The notes under the pieces: generated by a model
Database searches by the model: none
Told to the model about the DNA's origin: nothing
The model's input: only the letters and a program-made list of their open reading frames with translations
In this document: positions 57,435 through 64,000 of the stretch, piece after piece
How the letters are laid out: every line of letters starts with the position of its first letter
Position numbering within the stretch: the stretch's first letter is position 1
Assembly (NCBI GenBank): GCA_002162875.1
Contig: MABA01000007.1
Coordinates: 1-64,000, forward strand
Reading direction: 5' to 3'
Source: Rhodobacterales bacterium 52_120_T64
Lineage (GTDB): Bacteria; Pseudomonadota; Alphaproteobacteria; Rhodobacterales; Rhodobacteraceae
DNA: 64,000 bases
Position numbers and translations under genes: made by a program

Positions 57435-57884
57435 GTGTCTAACGCTTTGAATTCTACTGTTTTGGAAGCTACGCCGCAGGAAACGTGGGAAGCGCTTAAA
57501 TCAGACGCTGACAGCGTATTGGTAGATGTCCGCACCATTGCCGAATGGGATTATGTTGGTCTGCCGACGCTGGAATCGGTGGGAAAAGAAGTTTTGGCGG
57601 TCGAGTGGATGGAATTTCCTGAAATGACCCGCAATTTGCAATTCGCCGAAGAACTTCTGGCGCAATTTGGCGACAAAGACCCTTCAGCAATCTACTTTAT
57701 ATGCCGCTCTGGTGTTCGTTCAAGAAGCGCGGCGATATGCCTGTTGGCCGAAATTGCCGGCAGTGACCGGAATATCAAATGCTACAACGTCCTTGAAGGA
57801 TTCGAGGGCGATCATGACGAACATAAGCATCGTGGGACAACTAACGGCTGGAAGGTACACGGTCTTCCGTGGCGCCAGCCGTAA
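57435..57884 (+). CDS. rhodanese-domain protein upstream of dnaA
   Basis: A single rhodanese domain of 149 residues starting at GTG, with GGAGG 10 bases before. DVRTIAEWDYVGLP is the CH2A-type start and the active-site loop FICRSGVRSRSAA has the catalytic Cys. Sulfur acceptor unknown. It lies 49 bp before dnaA; such a gene is often found at this place in Rhodobacterales, and it may share the dnaA promoter. Confidence 0.9.
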   Translation: MSNALNSTVLEATPQETWEALKSDADSVLVDVRTIAEWDYVGLPTLESVGKEVLAVEWMEFPEMTRNLQFAEELLAQFGDKDPSAIYFICRSGVRSRSAAICLLAEIAGSDRNIKCYNVLEGFEGDHDEHKHRGTTNGWKVHGLPWRQP

Positions 57885-57933
57885 GAAACAATAACTGTGA
57901 CCGTTAAGAGTCGCGAAAAGTGAATGGGATAGT

Positions 57934-59274
57934 ATGGAACAGGAATGTTGGGGCCGAATCCGATCGGAGCTTCTTTCGTCGTTGGGCAAAGATGCGTTTA
58001 CGAACTGGATTGACCCGCTGGAATTGTTGGAAGCTGGCGGCAGTGTGGCCCAGTTTTCTGTGCCGACAAGTTTTATTGGTAACTGGGTTTCACGAAACTA
58101 CGGCGAGTCGATTCTGGGCATGCTGCAAGCCGAGGGCCTGAAAGTAGATCGGCTTAATTTCCGTACAGTTTTGGCGACGAAAGCGGCACCGGATGTTGAA
58201 AAGGTCGAGGCTAGATCTGCACCTGATGTTGACCTGCCCGGTAGCCCGCTCGACACCCGTTTTACATTCGATAGTTTCGTTGTTGGCAAGCCGAACGAAC
58301 TTGCTCATGCCGCCGCCCGTCGTGTGGCAGAGGGTGGTCAGGTAACATTTAACCCGCTGTTCCTTTACGGCGGTGTTGGCCTTGGTAAAACTCACCTAAT
58401 GCACGCAATTGCTTGGGAAACCAAAAACTTGCGCCCTGAAGCGCGCGTCTTGTATCTGTCGGCCGAGCAATTCATGTACCGCTTCGTTCAGGCCCTTCGG
58501 TTCAAAGACATGCACAGCTTCAAGGAACAATTTCGCTCGGTTGACGTGCTGATGGTTGACGACGTTCAGTTTATTGCGGGTAAAAACTCCACCCAAGACG
58601 AATTTTTCCATACTTTCAACGCGTTGGTTGACCAAGGCAAACAGATCGTAATCTCGGCAGACCGCGCCCCCGGCGAAATTGAAGGTCTAGAAGAACGCAT
58701 CCGTTCGCGCTTGCAATGGGGGTTAGTCGTTGACCTGCACCCGACAGATTACGAACTGCGTTTAGGCATTTTGCAATCCAAGGCCGAAACCCAGTTAAAA
58801 ACTATGCCGGACGTGCAGATGGATGCGGGCGTGTTGGAATTCCTCGCTCACCGGATTTCGTCGAATGTTCGGGTTCTTGAAGGGGCTTTGACCCGCTTGT
58901 TCGCGTTTGCTTCGTTAGTTGGCCGTGAAATTAACCTTGATATGACGCAGGAATGTCTAGCGGACATCTTGCGGGCATCGGAACGCAAGGTGACCGTCGA
59001 GGAAATCATGCGGCAGGTAGCGGATCACTATAATCTGCGCATGTCGGATCTTCTTAGCCCACGACGTGCTCGTTCTGTTGCCCGGCCACGTCAGGTGGCA
59101 ATGTTCCTGTCCAAAATGCTGACGTCGAAGTCGTTACCCGACATTGGCAGACGCTTTGGCGGGCGCGACCACACTACAGTTATCCATGCTGTGAAAAGGG
59201 TCGAAGAGCTGAAAATGACCGACAGCCAAATCGCCGAGGACGTAGAGCTTCTGCGGCGTATGCTAGAGGCTTAA
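57934..59274 (+). CDS. dnaA: chromosomal replication initiator DnaA
   Basis: AAA+ initiator of replication, 446 residues. Domain I is N-terminal (about 1-80), followed by a short linker. Domain III has Walker A GGVGLGKTHL, Walker B LMVDDVQFIAGK, and sensor SNVRVLEGALTRL. Domain IV carries the DNA-binding signature GGRDHTTVIHAVKRVEEL. All key residues appear intact. Confidence 0.98.
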   Translation: MEQECWGRIRSELLSSLGKDAFTNWIDPLELLEAGGSVAQFSVPTSFIGNWVSRNYGESILGMLQAEGLKVDRLNFRTVLATKAAPDVEKVEARSAPDVDLPGSPLDTRFTFDSFVVGKPNELAHAAARRVAEGGQVTFNPLFLYGGVGLGKTHLMHAIAWETKNLRPEARVLYLSAEQFMYRFVQALRFKDMHSFKEQFRSVDVLMVDDVQFIAGKNSTQDEFFHTFNALVDQGKQIVISADRAPGEIEGLEERIRSRLQWGLVVDLHPTDYELRLGILQSKAETQLKTMPDVQMDAGVLEFLAHRISSNVRVLEGALTRLFAFASLVGREINLDMTQECLADILRASERKVTVEEIMRQVADHYNLRMSDLLSPRRARSVARPRQVAMFLSKMLTSKSLPDIGRRFGGRDHTTVIHAVKRVEELKMTDSQIAEDVELLRRMLEA

Positions 59275-59340
59275 ACGCCTTGCACTTTTGAACGCATCCG
59301 TTAGGGTCACCGTCCAAGTAATTACACGCACGAGGGTATC

Positions 59341-60459
59341 ATGAAAGTCAGTATCGAACGCAGCACTCTTATGAAGGCTATGAGCCGCGCCCAATCCGTG
59401 GTGGAGCGTCGCAACACAATCCCGATCCTCGCGAATGTGCTGATCGAGGCCGAAGGGGATCAGATTTCCCTACGTGCAACCGATCTGGACATTGAAATCA
59501 TCGACAAGGCAACCGCTGTGGTTGAGCGCGCCGGCGCAACGACAGTCGGGGCGCATACGTTGCATGAAATCGTGCGCAAATTGCCCGATGGTTCGATGGT
59601 GGAGCTGTCTGACAACGCTGAAGCCGGGCGTTTGGAAATTCGCGCCGGCCGTTCACATTTCAGTTTGGCGACTCTGCCGCGCGAGGACTTTCCAGTGATG
59701 GCTTCGGCGGAATATGATTGTAACTTCGGAGTTAAATCTTCGGTTCTGCGCCGGTTGTTTGATAAAGCGAAATTCGCGATCTCGACCGAGGAAACACGAT
59801 ATTACCTGAACGGTATTTACATGCATGCGTCCGATAGCGAAGGCGGCAAAGTTCTGCGTTGTGTGGCCACCGACGGTCACCGCCTTGCGCGGATCGATGC
59901 GAGCCTGCCAGATGGTGCGGGCGACATTCCCGGTGTGATCGTGCCACGCAAAACGGTTAACGAAGTTGGTAAGTTGCTGGGTGACGACGATACGGTAATT
60001 GCGGTTTCTGTATCCGAAACCAAAATCCGGTTTGCAACGCCCGAGGTGACGCTGACTTCAAAGGTTATCGACGGCTCCTTCCCTGATTACACGCGGGTTA
60101 TTCCGCAGGGAAATACGAAACGTCTAGAAGTTGATGCAGCGGAATTTGCAAAAGCAGTAGACCGTGTGTCGACGGTTTCGTCGGAACGGTCACGCGCTGT
60201 GAAATTGGCGCTGGATGAAGATCGTCTGGTATTGTCCGTGAATTCACCAGATTCCGGCGCGGCGGATGAAGAATTAGCGGTAGCTTACGCTGACGAGCCG
60301 CTAGAGATCGGGTTTAACGCCAAATACTTGCTGGAAATTGCCCAACAGGTGGACCGTGAAAACGCGGTGTTCATGTTCAACTCATCGGGTGACCCGACGT
60401 TGATGCGCGAAGGTAATGATGACAGCGCGGTCTACGTTGTGATGCCGATGCGCGTATGA
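59341..60459 (+). CDS. dnaN: DNA polymerase III beta sliding clamp
   Basis: Ring-shaped processivity clamp, 372 residues. The start MKVSIERSTLMKAMSRAQSV, the block RNTIPILANVLIEAEGDQIS, FAISTEETRYYLNGIYMHAS and the end RVIPQGNTKRLEVDAAEFAK with VVMPMRV are typical. Its TGA overlaps the recF ATG by 4 bp. Confidence 0.98.
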   Translation: MKVSIERSTLMKAMSRAQSVVERRNTIPILANVLIEAEGDQISLRATDLDIEIIDKATAVVERAGATTVGAHTLHEIVRKLPDGSMVELSDNAEAGRLEIRAGRSHFSLATLPREDFPVMASAEYDCNFGVKSSVLRRLFDKAKFAISTEETRYYLNGIYMHASDSEGGKVLRCVATDGHRLARIDASLPDGAGDIPGVIVPRKTVNEVGKLLGDDDTVIAVSVSETKIRFATPEVTLTSKVIDGSFPDYTRVIPQGNTKRLEVDAAEFAKAVDRVSTVSSERSRAVKLALDEDRLVLSVNSPDSGAADEELAVAYADEPLEIGFNAKYLLEIAQQVDRENAVFMFNSSGDPTLMREGNDDSAVYVVMPMRV

Positions 60460-61562
60460 CGCTTGCGATCCGCGAGCTGAAACTCTCGCATTTTCGATCA
60501 CATAAGGCCGCACGACTGGAAACAGACGGGCGGCCTGTTGCTATCTACGGGCCCAATGGCGCGGGGAAAACCAATATACTCGAGGCAATCTCGATGCTGT
60601 CCCCCGGGCGGGGGCTGCGCCGTGCTTCCGTTGACGAGATGGCGCGCGCACCCGAACGTCTAGGTTGGAAGATCACCGCAACACTGGATAGCCTGTCGGA
60701 AGTACACGAGCTGGCGACGTGGGTTGAGGGCGAAGGACCGCGGCAGGTTACGATTGATGGTAAAGCCGCCCCGCAACTGGCGCTTGGACGGCTGGCGCGA
60801 ATTGTCTGGCTGGTGCCTGTGATGGATCGTCTATGGCTGGAAGGCGCGGGCGAACGGCGGCGGTTTCTGGATCGCATGGTAATGAGCTTCATCCCAAGCC
60901 ATGCCGAGGCGACATTGAAGTACGAAAAAGCCATGCGGGAGCGGAACCGGTTGTTGAAGGATAACGTGCGGGATGCATCGTGGTATGGTGCGCTTGAGGG
61001 CCAGATGGCCGAGGCTGGCGGGGCGATTTGCGATAATCGGGTAGAGGTCCTTGGGCGGTTACGGTCAGCACAGGACGGCGCAAAGACAGCATTTCCGGCG
61101 GCGGAATTGTCATTGGTATCGGCAGATGAGCTGCCGCCAGAGCAAACGACGGAGACATTGCTGGAAGCATTCGCCGCTGGCCGTTCGCGCGATATGGTGG
61201 CGGGGCGGACGTTAACTGGCCCACACCGTGCGGATTTGCATGCGGTTTATGCGACAAAAGGGGTTGAGGCGAAATTATGTTCGACAGGCGAACAGAAAGC
61301 GTTACTGGTGTCACTGATTTTGGCGAATGCGAGGGCCTTGGCTGAGGATTTTGGAGCACCGCCGATTTTGTTGTTGGACGAGGTCGCCGCGCATCTGGAT
61401 GCGGATCGACGCGCAGCATTGTACGACGAAATTTGTGCGCTAGGCGCGCAGGCGTGGATGACCGGTACGGGCCCGGAATTGTTTGATGCGTTGGATGACC
61501 GCGCGAATTTTATTGAAGTGACGGAAACTGACGGCACTTCAAAGCTGGAGGAAAAATCATGA
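60456..61562 (+). CDS. recF: recombination mediator RecF
   Basis: SMC-like ATPase loading RecA at gaps, 368 residues. Walker A YGPNGAGKTNILEAISMLSP, the signature-like STGEQKALLVSLILANA and Walker B ILLLDEVAAHLD are present, with LTGPHRADL as a family mark. ATGA overlaps join it to dnaN and to the next gene. Confidence 0.97.
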   Translation: MTLAIRELKLSHFRSHKAARLETDGRPVAIYGPNGAGKTNILEAISMLSPGRGLRRASVDEMARAPERLGWKITATLDSLSEVHELATWVEGEGPRQVTIDGKAAPQLALGRLARIVWLVPVMDRLWLEGAGERRRFLDRMVMSFIPSHAEATLKYEKAMRERNRLLKDNVRDASWYGALEGQMAEAGGAICDNRVEVLGRLRSAQDGAKTAFPAAELSLVSADELPPEQTTETLLEAFAAGRSRDMVAGRTLTGPHRADLHAVYATKGVEAKLCSTGEQKALLVSLILANARALAEDFGAPPILLLDEVAAHLDADRRAALYDEICALGAQAWMTGTGPELFDALDDRANFIEVTETDGTSKLEEKS

Positions 61563-61990
61563 CACCACAACGGGTTACACTGATAACGCTGGGCGTTAAG
61601 GATTTGACCGCGTCGAGGGCGTTTTATAAATCGCTTAGCTGGCAGGAATCATCGCGATCACAAGAAAGCGTCGCGTTCTTCCAAATCAATGGTTTGGTTT
61701 TAGGGCTATTTGGGCTGGATGCGTTGGCTGCCGATCAAGGCCGCCCTGATGCACAGCTTGGCACAGGTGCAATGACCTTGGCGCAGAACTTTGAGAGCGA
61801 GGCCGAGGTGGACGCGGCTTTTTCCAAGGCGCTGAAATGTGGGGCCGCTGAACTGAAAGCTCCTGAAAAGGTGTTTTGGGGTGGATATTCCGGCTATTAC
61901 GCCGATCCTGACGGACATGTTTGGGAGGTCGCGCACAACCCGTTCTGGCCGCTGAATGCGGATGGATCTCTGACTTTGCGGGATGAATAA
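61559..61990 (+). CDS. VOC/glyoxalase-superfamily protein
   Basis: A 143-residue two-module VOC protein: TLITLGVKDLTASRAFYKSL begins the first half and WGGYSGYYADPDGHVWEVAH ends the second, with the metal-ligand-like Glu in HVWEV. Ligand or reaction unknown. It overlaps recF by 4 bp, so it is translationally coupled to it. Confidence 0.87.
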   Translation: MTPQRVTLITLGVKDLTASRAFYKSLSWQESSRSQESVAFFQINGLVLGLFGLDALAADQGRPDAQLGTGAMTLAQNFESEAEVDAAFSKALKCGAAELKAPEKVFWGGYSGYYADPDGHVWEVAHNPFWPLNADGSLTLRDE

Positions 61991-62611
61991 ATGACGATCT
62001 CGTTTGCTGAAATATTACTTTATATGGGCGCTTTGGCGATCCTGTTTCTGACGCCCGGCCCAGTTTGGGTTGCTCTTTTGGCGCGCGCTGTGTCCGGTGG
62101 GTTTCATGCGGCATGGCCCCTGGCCTTGGGCGTGGTTGTGGGTGACATAATCTGGCCCTTGTTAGCTATTTTCGGTGTCAGCCTGCTGATCGAACTATAT
62201 GCTGACTTTATGACACTGCTTCGGTACGGCGGCGCGGTAATATTGGTATGGATGGGGGTTCGCACCATTCGAAATGCCAGCAAACCAGTGGTTGAGGACG
62301 ACCGGTTGAGTGCGTCTGGCATCTGGGCCGGATTCAGTGCTGGGTTGCTAGTGATTATGGGGAATCCGAAGGCGATCTTGTTCTACATGGGAATTTTGCC
62401 GAATTTCTTTGATTTCGACACTATTTCAACACCGGACATCGTGATGATATGCGTCGTCTCGGGGTTGGTCCCGTTCGCTGGCAACGTGGTGCTTTCGTTG
62501 TCAGTTGATCGTATCCGCAGGTTCCTGTCTTCGGCAGACGCTGTACGGCGCACAAACGTGATTTCCGGCTCTGCATTAGTTGTGGTTGGCGCTGCAATCG
62601 CTGTGTTATGA
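61991..62611 (+). CDS. LysE-family amino acid exporter
   Basis: A 206-residue inner-membrane protein with five or six helices. FLTPGPVWVALLARAVSGGF and AWPLALGVVVGDIIWPLLAI form the conserved LysE/RhtB N-terminus, with FSAGLLVIMGNPKAILFYMG in the second half. Substrate probably an amino acid or derivative, not determinable. It starts right after the VOC stop. Confidence 0.9.
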   Translation: MTISFAEILLYMGALAILFLTPGPVWVALLARAVSGGFHAAWPLALGVVVGDIIWPLLAIFGVSLLIELYADFMTLLRYGGAVILVWMGVRTIRNASKPVVEDDRLSASGIWAGFSAGLLVIMGNPKAILFYMGILPNFFDFDTISTPDIVMICVVSGLVPFAGNVVLSLSVDRIRRFLSSADAVRRTNVISGSALVVVGAAIAVL

Positions 62612-62618
62612 TCTCGCT

Positions 62619-63125
62619 ATGAAGATATACATCGCACAAACAATTGACGGATATATCGCGGGTCCGGATGGCTCACTTGACCATCTAGACGCGTTTAAAG
62701 ACGTTGATTTCGGCTATGACGAGTTCATAGCAGGTGTGGATGGCTTGATCATGGGACGCAACACGCTGGAAGCGTTTTACGAGGATCACGGTTGGCCTTA
62801 CCCCGATACATTGCCAGCAATTATTATGACTCACCGGCTGTTGCCACGCGGTATGCCTGAGCATGTGCGGACATCTGAAAGCATCGAAGTTGCGGCGAAG
62901 TTGCACCCGAACGCTTACGTCGATGGCGGTCATGTTATCGCACAATGCTTAGTGCGGGGTTTGATACGCGAAGCGCAGATTTTCACCCTACCCATCCTTT
63001 TGGGCGCAGGTATTCCACTGTTTCCCGAAGGGGTGACGACGGCGCAAAGCTGGACGTTAACCGGATCAAAATCCTATCCGTGCGGCACTGTGGAAAACCG
63101 GTATAAAATCGCGCCGACCGCGTGA
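62619..63125 (+). CDS. dihydrofolate reductase-family (RibD C-terminal-like) protein
   Basis: A 168-residue NADPH-dependent reductase-fold protein starting at MKIYIAQTIDGYIAGPDGSL. LIMGRNTLEAFYE and the glycine pair in AYVDGGHVIAQCLV correspond to the cofactor-binding blocks. It is not the essential FolA type. The start at 62619 lies 7 bp after the LysE stop, in one run from recF. Confidence 0.88.
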   Translation: MKIYIAQTIDGYIAGPDGSLDHLDAFKDVDFGYDEFIAGVDGLIMGRNTLEAFYEDHGWPYPDTLPAIIMTHRLLPRGMPEHVRTSESIEVAAKLHPNAYVDGGHVIAQCLVRGLIREAQIFTLPILLGAGIPLFPEGVTTAQSWTLTGSKSYPCGTVENRYKIAPTA

Positions 63126-63146
63126 CATTCCTACTAATTTCCGGTA

Positions 63147-63174
63147 GTATTCCCCCTACTAAATAGGGGAATAC
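63147..63174 (+). promoter_or_regulatory. hairpin covering the gyrB ribosome binding site
   Basis: GTATTCCCC-C-TA (63147-63158) pairs with TAGGGGAATAC (63164-63174): 11 bp with one bulged C and a 5-base loop. The 3' arm contains AGGGGA, the gyrB Shine-Dalgarno site, ending 4 bases before the ATG. Folding would hide the site. Confidence 0.55.
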
Positions 63175-63178
63175 ACCA

Positions 63179-64000
63179 ATGGCTGAAAACGATCAAACTC
63201 CTGAAGAGTATGGTGCCGATTCTATCAAAGTTCTCAGAGGCTTAGAAGCTGTCAGAAAGCGTCCCGGTATGTATATCGGTGATACGGATGACGGCTCAGG
63301 TCTGCACCATATGGTGTATGAGGTTGTCGATAACGGTATTGATGAAGCCTTGGCGGGTCATGCGGACACAGTAACTGTGACAATTCACGCCGACGACAGC
63401 GTTTCGGTTAGCGATAACGGGCGCGGTATTCCGGTGGGTATCCACGGGGAAGAAGGCGTTTCAGCTGCCGAAGTTATCATGACACAGCTTCACGCTGGTG
63501 GTAAATTCGACAGCAACTCCTATAAGGTTTCGGGTGGTTTGCACGGGGTTGGTGTCTCCGTTGTGAATGCTCTTTCGGATTATCTGGAATTGCGGATTTG
63601 GCGAGACGGTCACGAACATATCGCGCGGTTTGAACATGGCGATACAGTAAAACACCTCGAAGTGCTGGGCGAAACAGATCGCACCGGGACCGAGGTGAGG
63701 TTTTTGGCGTCGCTCGATACATTCTCCGACCGGAATTACAAGTTCGAAACACTGGAACATCGGCTGCGCGAGTTGGCGTTTCTGAACTCCGGTGTGCGGA
63801 TCACACTGCGCGACGAGCGCCCGACCGAGCCGCTTGAGGCCGAGATGATTTACGAGGGTGGCGTGCGGGAATTTGTGCGCTTTCTTGACCGCTCCAAAAC
63901 GCCACTGATAACAGACCCGATCTATATCATCGGCGAAGTTAACGATATCGTGGTCGAAGTGGCGATGTGGTGGAATGACAGCTATCACGAGAATGTCCGC
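63179..64000 (+). CDS. gyrB: DNA gyrase subunit B (partial, runs off window)
   Basis: ATPase subunit of gyrase; the first 274 codons are present and the frame is open at the window end. The start [20 protein letters not shown] and [20 protein letters not shown], then [16 protein letters not shown] and the ATP-lid region [13 protein letters not shown], are conserved GyrB blocks; the last residues [13 protein letters not shown] are in the transducer domain. Confidence 0.97.
   Translation, partial: MAENDQTPEEYGADSIKVLRGLEAVRKRPGMYIGDTDDGSGLHHMVYEVVDNGIDEALAGHADTVTVTIHADDSVSVSDNGRGIPVGIHGEEGVSAAEVIMTQLHAGGKFDSNSYKVSGGLHGVGVSVVNALSDYLELRIWRDGHEHIARFEHGDTVKHLEVLGETDRTGTEVRFLASLDTFSDRNYKFETLEHRLRELAFLNSGVRITLRDERPTEPLEAEMIYEGGVREFVRFLDRSKTPLITDPIYIIGEVNDIVVEVAMWWNDSYHENVR

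Overview
The window comes from an alphaproteobacterium, almost certainly a member of the Rhodobacteraceae (marine Roseobacter-like). The evidence is the RegB-SenC-RegA redox regulator set, a fused-type cytochrome bc1 operon (Rieske, cytochrome b, cytochrome c1) whose Rieske protein starts like that of Rhodobacter, a CcrM GANTC methyltransferase, the order histone deacetylase-like/xseB/ispA/dxs, and dnaA-dnaN-recF close to gyrB. Base composition is moderate in most of the window and clearly AT-richer in about 32.8-37.7 kb and 50.3-51.0 kb, which look like accessory DNA.

Layout. 0-5.8 kb: a gamma-glutamylcyclotransferase-like gene, hemF, a coupled pair of ABC exporter half-transporters, and a decayed tlyA. 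5.9-11.8 kb: flagellar genes motB, flgE, flgK, flgL, flgI. 11.8-15.5 kb: the redox two-component system regB/senC/regA, a DUF1801 protein and trmL. 15.6-18.4 kb: petABC. 18.4-21.8 kb: a TPP-riboswitch-controlled thiBPQ thiamine importer. 21.9-24.6 kb: aroC, an MscS channel and an SDR oxidoreductase. 24.6-32.8 kb: a second flagellar block (fliP, fliN, fliH, fliF on the minus strand; fliL, a small membrane protein, motE, motA and a large periplasmic repeat protein on the plus strand). 32.9-37.5 kb: an accessory zone with a DUF2161 nuclease-like protein, a damaged outer-membrane protein gene, a lipoprotein subtilase, tRNA-Arg(CCU) and an isoprenylcysteine-methyltransferase-like protein. 37.7-46.7 kb: rnhB, ccrM, ridA, a glycerophosphodiesterase, hemH, mlaC/mlaA, polA and a tiny zinc-finger gene. 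46.7-51.0 kb: a HIT protein, a GT14-type glycosyltransferase facing away from a sulfotransferase, a small zinc-ribbon membrane protein, an apparently structured non-coding stretch and an orphan membrane protein. 51.0-57.1 kb: dxs, ispA, xseB, histone deacetylase-like, mutM, enoyl-CoA hydratase, rpsT. 57.1-64 kb: the replication-initiation neighbourhood (rhodanese, dnaA, dnaN, recF, three small genes, and gyrB cut by the window end).

How the parts fit. The flagellar genes are in two blocks separated by about 13 kb of respiratory, redox-control, thiamine and aromatic-biosynthesis genes. Near-consensus CtrA boxes precede three flagellar transcription units and a weaker match precedes a fourth, and GANTC sites cluster at ccrM and upstream of dnaA, so cell-cycle control (CtrA/CcrM) probably links motility and replication here. 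RegB/RegA sits three genes from the bc1 operon, a likely target.

No CRISPR array, prophage, insertion sequence or recognisable defence island was seen. The least explained items are the periplasmic repeat protein coupled to motA, the lipoprotein subtilase beside a broken barrel gene, the structured stretch near 50.1-50.25 kb, and the hairpin covering the gyrB ribosome binding site. Start codons, hairpins and motif positions were all read by hand.
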